Part shown: positions 1 to 6,078 of the stretch, piece after piece | Layout: each line of letters begins with the position of its first letter | Position numbering within the stretch: position 1 is the first letter of the stretch | Assembly: GCA_024408015.1 (NCBI GenBank) | Contig: JAKSVJ010000060.1 | Coordinates: 1-7,216, forward strand | Reading direction: 5' to 3' | DNA from: Clostridia bacterium | Lineage (GTDB): Bacteria; Bacillota; Clostridia; Oscillospirales; CAG-272 | DNA length: 7,216 nucleotides | Program-made: the position numbers and the translations under genes | The notes under the pieces: generated by a model | Databases searched by the model: none | What the model saw: only the letters and a program-made list of their open reading frames with translations | What the model was told of the DNA's origin: nothing

Positions 1-834
1 TCTGTTCCAGACCATACTTAAAAATGCACCTGCAGTAATATCACCACCAACATATGAAGCTACGCATGGCGCTAATAAACATGTTCCGTTGAGATTTATA
101 TTAAGGCCAAGATCACTGGCTTTATAATGACCATTTTCAAATAAAGTCTTTGCCTCAAATGGTGCAACAGCAATCGTCGAAGGGTCTATTCCAGCAAAAA
201 TGTGTTGCATAACAGTATTTCCACAAATAACGGCTGAATGTATTGAACTTATATCAATGTTGTTTGTGTTGCTTAGTTCTAAAATAGCACTATTAATTTC
301 TGTCAATACTGCATTCTTTTGTAAATTCAAAGAACTATTATCTTTAATTATTTTGTCCATTCTTGATATTACATCCGCGCCAAAAGAAGATTGAGGATTT
401 GAAAAACCTTTAACCCCAACAATCGAACCGGTATTACAATCACATAAGTACATAGCAACAGTAGTAGTGCCTATGTCAATAGCGATACCATAATTATCGT
501 TTTCGTTTTTCACTATTGGATCTATTTCTATTTGACTATCTTCTACACTCGTACAAACTTCCATTTTAGAGTTTTCAAGAAAAACTGTTGCGTCACCTAA
601 AATGATAGTTTTACAAGCTAATCTAACTCCATTTGGACAATTCGCTATCTCAACATCACATGGCTCACTAACGTTGCCTTCAACACCGACATAACACTTA
701 CCGCAAGTACCATTACCGCCACAAGGTGAATATATCTTTTCACCATTTTCTATAAGCATATTGAGTACGGTTGTACCTTCAGTAACAACACATGTTTTTT
801 TTATATTGTTTTTTATGATAGTAATAAGAGCCAT
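1..834 (-). CDS. RACo-like ferredoxin/ASKHA ATPase (DUF4445 family), C-terminus cut by window edge
   Basis: The 278 visible residues run off the left edge without a stop. The N-terminal part is a 2Fe-2S ferredoxin domain with cysteines C38, C44, C47 and C74 (CX5CX2C, then 26 residues, then C). An ASKHA-type ATPase region follows: the phosphate-1 loop AIDIGTTTVAMYL (117-129), SFGADVISRM (150-159), CGNTVMQHIFAGIDP (204-218) and PCVASYVGGDITAG (256-269). This architecture is that of the DUF4445/COG3894 proteins. Characterised members (RACo) use ATP to drive electron transfer that returns inactive Co(II) corrinoid proteins to Co(I) for methyltransferases. Full-length members are usually 500-650 residues, so about half is missing. 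The start at 834 has GGGGA five bases upstream and a good promoter about 40 bases further up. No corrinoid protein or methyltransferase gene is visible here; any partner would lie to the left. The family call is firm; the specific substrate is unknown. Confidence 0.88.
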   Translation of the reverse strand, partial: MALITIIKNNIKKTCVVTEGTTVLNMLIENGEKIYSPCGGNGTCGKCYVGVEGNVSEPCDVEIANCPNGVRLACKTIILGDATVFLENSKMEVCTSVEDSQIEIDPIVKNENDNYGIAIDIGTTTVAMYLCDCNTGSIVGVKGFSNPQSSFGADVISRMDKIIKDNSSLNLQKNAVLTEINSAILELSNTNNIDISSIHSAVICGNTVMQHIFAGIDPSTIAVAPFEAKTLFENGHYKASDLGLNINLNGTCLLAPCVASYVGGDITAGAFLSMVWNR

Positions 835-872
835 GAGTATCCCCGTATATTTTAATATATTTATACAATTTA

Positions 873-901
873 ATTCTACCACAATATTATTTTTCTCTCA
901 A
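873..901 (-). promoter_or_regulatory. Sigma-70/SigA-type promoter for the RACo-like gene
   Basis: Read on the minus strand, TTGAGA (896-901) and TAGAAT (873-878) are separated by exactly 17 bases. Each box is one mismatch from consensus. Transcription would start near 866, giving a leader of about 30 bases before the ATG at 834. It lies just downstream of the terminator of the preceding unit, so the gene has its own transcript. Confidence 0.65.
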
Positions 902-922
902 CAACAAATTGTCAAAAAAAGC

Positions 923-966
923 AAAAAAAGAGCACCGTTAATTTGAGTTAACAAATAACGGTGTTC
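923..966 (-). terminator. Rho-independent terminator of the fba-mscS unit
   Basis: A long hairpin spans 930-966. CACCGTT (933-939) pairs with AACGGTG (957-963), and ATTTG (941-945) pairs with CAAAT (952-956) around a six-base loop, with A940 bulged. The outer three positions add two more pairs and a mismatch. On the minus strand the stem is followed directly by seven T (923-929) and then another T-run, so it ends leftward transcripts arriving from mscS. The plus-strand side has no comparable T-tract. Confidence 0.85.
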
Positions 967-982
967 TAATTGTTTTTGTTAA

Positions 983-1003
983 TTTGCTTCTAATTTAAGC
1001 AAA
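983..1003 (-). other. Small hairpin in the 3' untranslated region of mscS
   Basis: TTTGCTT (983-989) and AAGCAAA (997-1003) form a perfect 7-bp inverted repeat with a 7-base loop, starting 8 bases after the mscS stop codon. It has no T-tract and stands just in front of the real terminator. It may protect the 3' end or be chance in AT-rich DNA. Confidence 0.3.
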
Positions 1004-1011
1004 ACAACTGA

Positions 1012-1884
1012 TTAGCGCATGTGAACGTCAACCTGCTTGAATGGAATTTCAATTCCGTTTTCATCAAAAGCAGTTTTAACTTGTTCGAGAACATCAAAAT
1101 GAACTGTCCAATAATCAGCACTATTTACCCATACTCTTGCAACAAGATCAATTGAGCTTTCGTTGTGAGCAGAAATTCTTACCATTGGAGCTGGATCCTG
1201 TAATGCAAGTTCATGATTCTTAAGAATATCCATTACAATAGCCTCAGCTTTTTTATAGTCAGCTGAATAAGCAATACCAAATGTAAAATCAACTCTTCTA
1301 ATATCTTTTTCTGAGTAGTTTACTATTGAAGAAGCTGACAATGTTCCGTTTGGAATATATACAACTTTGTTATCTGGTGTACGAAGTTTTGTGTTGATGA
1401 TGTGAATATCTTCAACTATACCTGAATAACCACAAGCTTCAATAAAATCATCATCTTTAAAAGGTCTTGTTAAAATGATGAGAATACCACCAGCGAAGTT
1501 GGACAAAGCACCATTTACAGCCAATCCTACGCAAACACCAAGAGAAGCAACAACTGCGGCCAAACCACTTGTGTCGATTCCAACATAACCCACAAGACAA
1601 ATAACAACTACAACTTGAAGAGCAACCTTTAAGATATTCATCAAAGTTTTTGAAAGTGTCTTATCAAGTTTTTTGCTCTTTTCGATTTTCTTTCCAATAC
1701 CTTTTGTAATTACTTTAATTGCTATAAATGAAACAACAAGTAAAATTATGCCAATTATTAGCTTTAAGCCAGTTGAAGTGCACCAAGTTATTACTGTATC
1801 AAGTACAGACTTGAATGAAAAACTTGCTTCTTCAACTTCAGGAGTTATTGCGTCCTCCGCGAATGCAACGATTCTATTTAACAT
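1012..1884 (-). CDS. mscS: Small-conductance mechanosensitive channel, MscS family
   Basis: A 290-residue inner-membrane channel, close to the 286 residues of E. coli MscS. It would open under membrane tension to release solutes after hypo-osmotic shock. TM1 is at about 39-60 and TM2 at about 81-103. The pore helix TM3 starts near 107 and carries the family pattern GLAVNGALSNFAGG (120-133), then RPF (140-142). By alignment with E. coli, the pore-seal leucines 105 and 109 correspond to V117 and L121, and G125 sits at the kink position. The cytoplasmic beta/vestibule part includes LRTPDNKVVYIPNG (167-180), and the C-terminus is GIEIPFKQVDVHMR. The ATG at 1884 is chosen because AGGAG (1892-1896) lies seven bases upstream. 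An in-frame TTG at 1890 would be only one base from that site. It lies 17 bases behind fba with no terminator between, so the two are probably co-transcribed. Confidence 0.93.
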   Translation of the reverse strand: MLNRIVAFAEDAITPEVEEASFSFKSVLDTVITWCTSTGLKLIIGIILLVVSFIAIKVITKGIGKKIEKSKKLDKTLSKTLMNILKVALQVVVVICLVGYVGIDTSGLAAVVASLGVCVGLAVNGALSNFAGGILIILTRPFKDDDFIEACGYSGIVEDIHIINTKLRTPDNKVVYIPNGTLSASSIVNYSEKDIRRVDFTFGIAYSADYKKAEAIVMDILKNHELALQDPAPMVRISAHNESSIDLVARVWVNSADYWTVHFDVLEQVKTAFDENGIEIPFKQVDVHMR

Positions 1885-1901
1885 TTTCAAACTCCTATTA
1901 G

Positions 1902-2867
1902 TTAAGCTTTGCCATTTGAACCAAGAACGTCAACAATCTTATGTTTAACCATATTCTTAACTTCAGCTCTAGCAACTGTAAGATATGTTCTTGGGTCGAA
2001 TACGTCTGGCTGTTCTGTGAATACTCTACGGATACCAGCTGTCATAGCAAGTCTAATATCAGAGTCGATGTTGATTTTACATACAGCCATGCTAGCAGCT
2101 TTACGTAGCTGATCTTCTGGAACACCAATAGCATCAGGCATCTTACCGCCCAAAGCATTGATTTCTTTTACAAAGTTCTGTGGAACTGATGAAGCACCAT
2201 GAAGAACAATTGGGAATCCTGGGAGTCTCTTTGAAACTTCATCAAGAATGTCAAATCTTAGTGGAGGTGGAAGAAGAATTCCATTTTCATCTCTTGTGCA
2301 CTGATCAGCCTTGAATTTGTAAGCACCATGGCTTGTACCGATAGCGATAGCAAGTGAGTCAACACCTGTCTTTGTTACGAATTCTTCAACTTCTTCTGGA
2401 CGTGTATATGAAGAATCTTCATCACTTACGTTAACATCATCTTCAATACCAGCAAGTTTGCCAAGTTCGCCTTCTACAACTACGCCATGAGCGTGAGCAT
2501 ATTCAACAACTTTCCTTGTGAGTTCAATATTCTCTTCGAAAGACCATTTTGAACCATCAATCATAACTGAAGTGAAGCCACTATCAATACATGATTTACA
2601 AATTTCAAAATCAGCACCGTGGTCAAGGTGAAGTGCAAAATCAAGGTTTGTGTCCTTAACAGCAGCTTCTGCAAGACCAATAAGATATGCAGGTTTTGCA
2701 TACTTTCTAGCACCTGCTGAAACCTGAAGAATAACTGGTGATTTTTCTTCTGCAGCAGCTTCTGTGATAGCCTGAATAATTTCCATGTTGTTTATGTTGA
2801 AAGCACCAACAGCATAACCGCCTTCATATGCTTTCTTAAACATCTCTTTAGTAGTAACTAATGCCAT
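1902..2867 (-). CDS. fba: Class II fructose-1,6-bisphosphate aldolase
   Basis: A zinc-dependent glycolytic and gluconeogenic enzyme that cleaves fructose-1,6-bisphosphate to dihydroxyacetone phosphate and glyceraldehyde-3-phosphate in the cytosol. The 321 residues fit the class II (shorter, IIB-like) family. Visible elements are LHLDHG (79-84), with catalytic D82 and zinc ligand H83, VEGELG (131-136), IGTSHGAYK (176-184) with zinc ligand H180, LHGASSVP (222-229) with zinc ligand H223, and the phosphate-site stretch KINIDSDIR (264-272). Tagatose- or ketose-bisphosphate aldolases are close relatives, but a single copy with this sequence fits the glycolytic enzyme best. The start at 2867 has GAGGA five bases upstream. 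An upstream in-frame start at 2927 lies inside the promoter, before the expected transcription start, and is rejected. It is the first gene of a unit with mscS and is divergent from rpsO. Confidence 0.96.
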   Translation of the reverse strand: MALVTTKEMFKKAYEGGYAVGAFNINNMEIIQAITEAAAEEKSPVILQVSAGARKYAKPAYLIGLAEAAVKDTNLDFALHLDHGADFEICKSCIDSGFTSVMIDGSKWSFEENIELTRKVVEYAHAHGVVVEGELGKLAGIEDDVNVSDEDSSYTRPEEVEEFVTKTGVDSLAIAIGTSHGAYKFKADQCTRDENGILLPPPLRFDILDEVSKRLPGFPIVLHGASSVPQNFVKEINALGGKMPDAIGVPEDQLRKAASMAVCKINIDSDIRLAMTAGIRRVFTEQPDVFDPRTYLTVARAEVKNMVKHKIVDVLGSNGKA

Positions 2868-2882
2868 ATTAATCCTCTTTCC

Positions 2883-2897
2883 TTTGGCAAAGCCAAA
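2883..2897 (-). promoter_or_regulatory. Hairpin in the fba 5' leader
   Basis: TTTGGC (2883-2888) and GCCAAA (2892-2897) form a perfect 6-bp stem with a three-base loop. It lies between the predicted transcription start (near 2905) and the GAGGA site at 2873-2877. No T-tract follows, so it is not a terminator. A 5' stabilising hairpin or a short protein-binding palindrome are both possible. Confidence 0.45.
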
Positions 2898-2911
2898 TAT
2901 AAATCGTATAC

Positions 2912-2940
2912 ATTTTACTACAACCAATCCCCTTTTTCAA
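2912..2940 (-). promoter_or_regulatory. Sigma-70/SigA-type promoter for fba-mscS
   Basis: On the minus strand, TTGAAA (2935-2940), a 17-base spacer and TAAAAT (2912-2917). Each box is one mismatch from consensus, which suits a strongly expressed glycolytic gene. Expected start is near 2905, leaving a leader of about 38 bases. Confidence 0.78.
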
Positions 2941-3057
2941 TATACTTTTTTTACAATAATCCATATGCATATTGATATATTCTATGGTTAAAGTTACATT
3001 TTAGAGAAAAAATTGCAAATTTCAGTTAAACTACTGAACTCTTTTTTGAAAAATGTC
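2941..3057. other. Divergent spacer between the fba and rpsO promoters, with two dyads
   Basis: No gene is seen here; the sequence is very AT-rich. It contains the palindrome ATATGCATAT (2963-2972) and an inverted repeat TTCAGT (3021-3026) / ACTGAA (3033-3038). The latter is followed on the plus strand by CTC and six T (3042-3047), about 20 bases before the rpsO -35 box. It could be a weak terminator-like hairpin, an operator, or simply a base-composition effect. Confidence 0.35.
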
Positions 3058-3086
3058 TTTACAAATCATGACTTTTATGGTAATAT
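3058..3086 (+). promoter_or_regulatory. Sigma-70/SigA-type promoter for rpsO (extended -10)
   Basis: TTTACA (3058-3063), a 17-base spacer and TAATAT (3081-3086). The TG at 3078-3079 forms an extended -10 (TGG then TAATAT). Transcription would begin near 3093, leaving a leader of about 120 bases before the rpsO start, unusually long for such a small gene. Confidence 0.75.
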
Positions 3087-3092
3087 TCTCAT

Positions 3093-3213
3093 GTATGTGC
3101 CGACTGCCCAGTGTTCGATATACGGCTTGTATTCAAGCGTGCTGCGAAGCATCACCCGACGTTCACTCGGTTTTACGGTTTAGTACAAAAATAATTAGAA
3201 AGGTGAATTTATC
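3093..3213 (+). promoter_or_regulatory. Structured rpsO leader, candidate S15 autoregulatory RNA
   Basis: The untranslated stretch is richer in G+C than the flanking spacer and folds by eye into several short elements. GCCG (3099-3102) pairs with CGGC (3123-3126) around an ACT/AGT hairpin (3103-3112). GCTTG (3125-3129) pairs with CAAGC (3134-3138), which competes with the first stem. TGCT (3140-3143) pairs with AGCA (3148-3151) under a GCGA (GNRA-type) tetraloop, extended by a G3139-U3152 wobble. CCGA (3156-3159) pairs with TCGG (3167-3170). S15 is known to repress its own mRNA in several bacterial groups through unrelated leader structures. This assignment rests on position and structure, not on a recognised consensus. 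The ribosome site AGGTGA (3201-3206) lies seven bases before the start and outside these helices. Confidence 0.5.
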
Positions 3214-3477
3214 ATGCAGAAAGAAACAAAACAGTCAGTTATTGCTGCTAACAGAACACACGAAACAGACACAGGTTCTCCAGAAGTTCAGATTGCTATT
3301 CTCTCAACAAGAATTGCAGAGCTCACAGAACATCTTAAGAGCAACCCTAACGACAACCACAGCCGTCGTGGTCTTTTCAAAATGGTTGGTAAGAGAAAGA
3401 ATCTTCTCGGTTACCTCCAGAAGAAAGATATCGAGCGTTATCGTGCAATCATAGAGAAACTCGGTCTCAGAAAGTAA
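3214..3477 (+). CDS. rpsO: 30S ribosomal protein S15
   Basis: The 87 residues match the usual size of S15 (about 88-89). This primary 16S rRNA binder of the small-subunit platform contacts the three-way junction of helices 20-22 and also forms an intersubunit bridge. Visible family blocks are HETDTGSPEVQIA (16-28), the rRNA-binding loop with H40, D47 and S50 in NDNHSRRGL (46-54), and the C-terminal KDIERYRAIIEKLGLRK (71-87). The ATG at 3214 follows AGGTGA with good spacing. It is the first gene of the conserved rpsO-pnp pair and uses CTC and CGT codons freely, as pnp does, which suggests high expression. A 133-residue reading frame over the same stretch (from 3053) is only a shadow. Confidence 0.98.
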   Translation: MQKETKQSVIAANRTHETDTGSPEVQIAILSTRIAELTEHLKSNPNDNHSRRGLFKMVGKRKNLLGYLQKKDIERYRAIIEKLGLRK

Positions 3478-3486
3478 GCACTAACA

Positions 3487-3513
3487 AAAGGGGCGATTTC
3501 TCATCGTCCCTTT
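3487..3513 (+). terminator. Terminator or attenuator hairpin between rpsO and pnp
   Basis: AAAGGGGCGAT (3487-3497) pairs with ATCGTCCCTTT (3503-3513), 11 bp with one G-U, around a five-base loop (TTCTC). It starts 9 bases after the rpsO stop. Only three T follow and they belong to the stem, so termination is probably partial and some transcripts continue into pnp. No convincing separate pnp promoter was found, which supports read-through. It could equally protect the rpsO mRNA 3' end. Confidence 0.65.
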
Positions 3514-3529
3514 AAAATTGTAAAAAATT

Positions 3530-3610
3530 GCGGAAAATGGTTTGTATAGCAATTAAATAAAGTCCGAATAATTTCGAGCCTTATCTAAGTGCTAAACAGA
3601 TTGTTTCCGC
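3530..3610 (+). promoter_or_regulatory. Long imperfect stem in the pnp leader, candidate processing and autoregulation site
   Basis: GCGGAAA (3530-3536) pairs perfectly with TTTCCGC (3604-3610), about 67 bases apart. Inside, GTTT (3540-3543) pairs with AAAC (3594-3597), then AGCA (3548-3551) with TGCT (3590-3593) after a four-base bulge. Further in, ATAA (3557-3560) pairs with TTAT (3581-3584), and an apical hairpin CGAA-TAAT-TTCG lies at 3565-3576. The nested order gives one extended irregular stem ending 21 bases before the AAGGAGG of pnp. In E. coli the pnp leader forms a comparable long stem that RNase III cuts and PNPase then uses to repress its own mRNA. A similar role here is inference. 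Confidence 0.5.
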
Positions 3611-3643
3611 GTAAATATATTCCAAAATATTAAGGAGGCAAAA

Positions 3644-5743
3644 ATGTTTGAAAATTACAGAAAATTCGAATATGATTTCGAAGGTAGACCACTTGTAGTT
3701 GAAAGTGGTAAAGTTGCTGGACTTGCAAATGGTTCAGTTATGATTCACTATGGTGAAACAGTTCTTCTTTGCTGTGCAACAGCTTCTCCAAAGCCACGTG
3801 ATGGAATTGATTTCCTTCCTCTCTCAGTTGACTTTGATGAAAAACTCTATGCAGTAGGTAGAATTCCTGGAAGCTTTAACCGTCGTGAAGGTAGACCAAG
3901 CGATAAGGCTATCTTAACAAGCCGTGTTATTGACCGTCCAGTTCGTCCTCTCTTCCCTAAGGATTTGAGAAACGACGTTGCTCTTACACTCACAGTTATG
4001 TCAGTTGACCCTGATTGCTCACCTGAAATCACAGCTATGATCGGTGCTTCAATCGCACTTTCTATCTCTGATATTCCGTGGAATGGACCAATCGGTGGTA
4101 TGTTCGTAGGTCTTGTAGATGGCAAGATTGTTATGAACCCAACAGCTGAACAGCGTGCAAAGAGTGATCTCCAACTTACAGTCGCTGCTAGCGAAAAGAA
4201 AGTTGTTATGATTGAAGCTGGCGCTAATGAAGTTGATGATGACACAATGTATAATGCCATCATGGAAGCTCACGAAGAAATCAAAAAACTCATCGTATTC
4301 ATCAACCAAATCGTTGCTGAAATCGGTAAACCAAAATTTGATTACCCTTCATGTGAACTTGACCATGATATGTTTGATGAAATCTTTAACTTCTGTGAAA
4401 AAGACGTTATGTTTGCTCTTGACACAGATGACAAGACAGTAAGAGATGCTAGAATGCAGCCAATTCAGGATGCTATTCTTGAAAACTTCTCTGAAAAATA
4501 TGAAGGTCTTGACATAATGCTCCCTGAGCTTATCTACAAGATTCAAAAGAAGATTGTTCGTCGTTGGCTCCTCGTTGATAAGAAACGTGTTGATGGTAGA
4601 AGAATGGATCAAATCCGTCCTTTGGATGCTGAAGTTGGTATCCTCCCAAGAACACATGGTTCAGGCTTGTTCACTAGAGGTCAGACACAGGTTCTTACAA
4701 CATGTACACTTGGTGCTCTTTCAGAAGCTCAGTTACTCGATGGTATCGACGAAGAAACAGAAAAGAGATATATCCACCACTACAACATGCCAGGTTATTC
4801 AACTGGTGAAGCTAAAGCTATTAGAAGCCCAGGTAGACGTGAAATTGGACATGGTGCTCTTGCAGAAAGATCACTTATTCCAGTTCTTCCTTCAAAAGAA
4901 GAATTCCCATATGCTATGAGACTCGTTTCTGAAGTTGTAAGTTCTAATGGTTCTACATCACAGGCTTCTGTTTGTGGTTCAACTCTTGCTCTTATGGATG
5001 CTGGTGTTCCGATTAAAGCTCCAGTAGCTGGTATTTCTTGTGGACTTATCACAGCAGAAGATGGCTCATGGGATACAATGACAGATATCCAGGGTCTTGA
5101 AGACTTCTACGGAGATATGGACTTTAAGGTTGCAGGTACACATAAAGGTATCACATCTATTCAGATGGACCTTAAGATTGACGGTCTTACTCCAGAAATC
5201 ATCAAAGCTGCTTTCAATAGAACACACATTGGTAGAGATTACATCATTGATGAGTACATCTTAAAAGCAATCCCAGAACCACGTGCTGAAATCAGCAAAT
5301 ATGCTCCAAAGATTATTCAGATGAAGATTGACGTTGATAAGATTGCTGCCGTTATTGGTAAGGGCGGTGAAATGATCAAGAAGATCACAGCTGAAACAGG
5401 TGCTAAGATTGATATCGAAGAAGATGGTTCAATTTACATTCTTGCTGTTAACCCAGAATCGGGTAAGATGGCAAAAGGTATTATTGATGCAATCGTATTC
5501 GAACCAACAGTTGGATGTTGCTACAACGGAACTGTAACAAGAATTATTCCAATCGGTGCTTTTGTTGAAATTGCTCCTGGAAAAGAAGGTCTTGTTCACA
5601 TTTCAAAACTCGACACAAAACGTGTTGAAAATGTTGAAGATGTTGTATCTGTTGGAGACAAAGTTACAGTTAAATATCTTGGCGTTGATGAAAAAGGAAG
5701 AATTAATCTTTCTAGAAAAGATGCATTAGCAGACAATAACTAA
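3644..5743 (+). CDS. pnp: Polynucleotide phosphorylase (PNPase)
   Basis: A 699-residue phosphate-dependent 3'-5' exoribonuclease, releasing nucleoside diphosphates and acting as a trimer in mRNA decay. The full family layout is present. The first RNase PH-like domain (about 1-215) has the RNA-channel loop GSFNRREGRPSDK (76-88). An all-helical linker follows. The catalytic second RNase PH-like domain (about 318-545) has the phosphate site NGSTSQASVCGS (435-446) and metal/acid residues D487, D493 and K495 in EDFYGDMDFKVAG (486-498). A KH domain (about 555-617) carries the loop VIGKGGEMIKKI (570-581). An S1 domain (about 625-692) contains GAFVEIAPGKEGLVHIS (638-654). AAGGAGG (3632-3638) lies five bases before the ATG, a very strong site. 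No truncation or missing catalytic residue is seen. It follows rpsO, as in most bacteria. Confidence 0.99.
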   Translation: MFENYRKFEYDFEGRPLVVESGKVAGLANGSVMIHYGETVLLCCATASPKPRDGIDFLPLSVDFDEKLYAVGRIPGSFNRREGRPSDKAILTSRVIDRPVRPLFPKDLRNDVALTLTVMSVDPDCSPEITAMIGASIALSISDIPWNGPIGGMFVGLVDGKIVMNPTAEQRAKSDLQLTVAASEKKVVMIEAGANEVDDDTMYNAIMEAHEEIKKLIVFINQIVAEIGKPKFDYPSCELDHDMFDEIFNFCEKDVMFALDTDDKTVRDARMQPIQDAILENFSEKYEGLDIMLPELIYKIQKKIVRRWLLVDKKRVDGRRMDQIRPLDAEVGILPRTHGSGLFTRGQTQVLTTCTLGALSEAQLLDGIDEETEKRYIHHYNMPGYSTGEAKAIRSPGRREIGHGALAERSLIPVLPSKEEFPYAMRLVSEVVSSNGSTSQASVCGSTLALMDAGVPIKAPVAGISCGLITAEDGSWDTMTDIQGLEDFYGDMDFKVAGTHKGITSIQMDLKIDGLTPEIIKAAFNRTHIGRDYIIDEYILKAIPEPRAEISKYAPKIIQMKIDVDKIAAVIGKGGEMIKKITAETGAKIDIEEDGSIYILAVNPESGKMAKGIIDAIVFEPTVGCCYNGTVTRIIPIGAFVEIAPGKEGLVHISKLDTKRVENVEDVVSVGDKVTVKYLGVDEKGRINLSRKDALADNN

Positions 5744-5752
5744 AATAAAACC

Positions 5753-5780
5753 AAAACCACTGGGGAGACCCAGTGGTTTT
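5753..5780 (+). terminator. Terminator hairpin after pnp
   Basis: AAAACCACTGGG (5753-5764) pairs perfectly with CCCAGTGGTTTT (5769-5780), 12 bp with a GAGA tetraloop, 9 bases after the pnp stop. The four T at the end are part of the stem and are followed by ATG, not more T. It is therefore a strong stem with a short U-tract, and some read-through into the genes behind it is likely, since no promoter for them was recognised. Confidence 0.75.
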
Positions 5781-5795
5781 ATGAAAAGGAAAATT

Positions 5796-6068
5796 ATGAT
5801 TTATACATATCTTATCGTTATAGCCGTAATGAGTGATATAACAGCAATAGGATTCACAGTTGATAAATCAAAGGCAAAGAGAGGTTCCGCAAGAATCCCT
5901 GAGATGGTGTTACTATCACTAGCATCATTCGGCGGCTCTCTCGGTGCAATGTTCGGCATGTATGTTGTTAGACACAAAACAAATCCAATCGAAAAATTCC
6001 ATTTTGCTATTACAGCTTGGTTGGCTTTAGCAACACAAGTAGTAATCGCGCTCTTACTTTTAGCTTAG
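5796..6068 (+). CDS. DUF1294 family small membrane protein
   Basis: A 90-residue protein with the DUF1294 pattern: a first membrane helix (about 2-21), DKSKAKRG (23-30), RIPE (33-36), a glycine-rich second helix with GGSLGAMFGM (46-55), RHKT (59-62) and a third helix (about 70-90). The family is widespread, and I know of no established biochemical role. The start was set at 5796 because AAAAGGA (5784-5790) lies five bases upstream. An in-frame ATG at 5781 directly abuts the terminator stem and has no ribosome site, so an N-terminal addition of five residues (MKRKI) is unlikely. It is followed after 10 bases by another membrane-protein gene whose ribosome site overlaps this gene's stop codon. 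Confidence 0.88.
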   Translation: MIYTYLIVIAVMSDITAIGFTVDKSKAKRGSARIPEMVLLSLASFGGSLGAMFGMYVVRHKTNPIEKFHFAITAWLALATQVVIALLLLA

Positions 6069-6078
6069 AGGTGTAATC

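Noticed and set aside
76..88. PNPase FNRR in place of the FFRR loop of E. coli (residues 78-81 of the protein encoded at 3644-5743; the coordinates given are protein residues)
   Set aside because: This loop varies among Gram-positive PNPases, so the change is not a sign of altered function.
200..394. 64-residue plus-strand reading frame
   Set aside because: It is antisense to the conserved ASKHA domain of the RACo-like gene and has no ribosome site.
761..946. 61-residue plus-strand reading frame
   Set aside because: It crosses the start and promoter of the RACo-like gene and ends within the terminator stem, with no family likeness.
1885..1890. TTG start for the MscS channel at 1890
   Set aside because: It lies one base from the AGGAG site; the ATG at 1884 has the right seven-base spacing.
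2868..2927. Longer aldolase start at 2927
   Set aside because: It would begin within the promoter, upstream of the expected transcription start, and the added residues are not aldolase-like; the ATG at 2867 has a good ribosome site and the family's usual N-terminus.
3053..3454. 133-residue plus-strand reading frame covering the rpsO leader and most of rpsO
   Set aside because: It runs across the promoter and overlaps S15 in another frame, has no ribosome site and resembles no protein family; S15 explains the coding signal.
3518..3576. Separate pnp promoter between rpsO and pnp
   Set aside because: TTGTAA, TTGCGG and TTGTAT can be paired with AT-rich boxes only at poor spacing (19-21 bases) or with poor -10 sequences, so none is convincing.
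3847..5052. Several minus-strand reading frames of 85-138 residues within pnp
   Set aside because: All are antisense shadows of an intact, highly conserved PNPase frame and lack ribosome sites.
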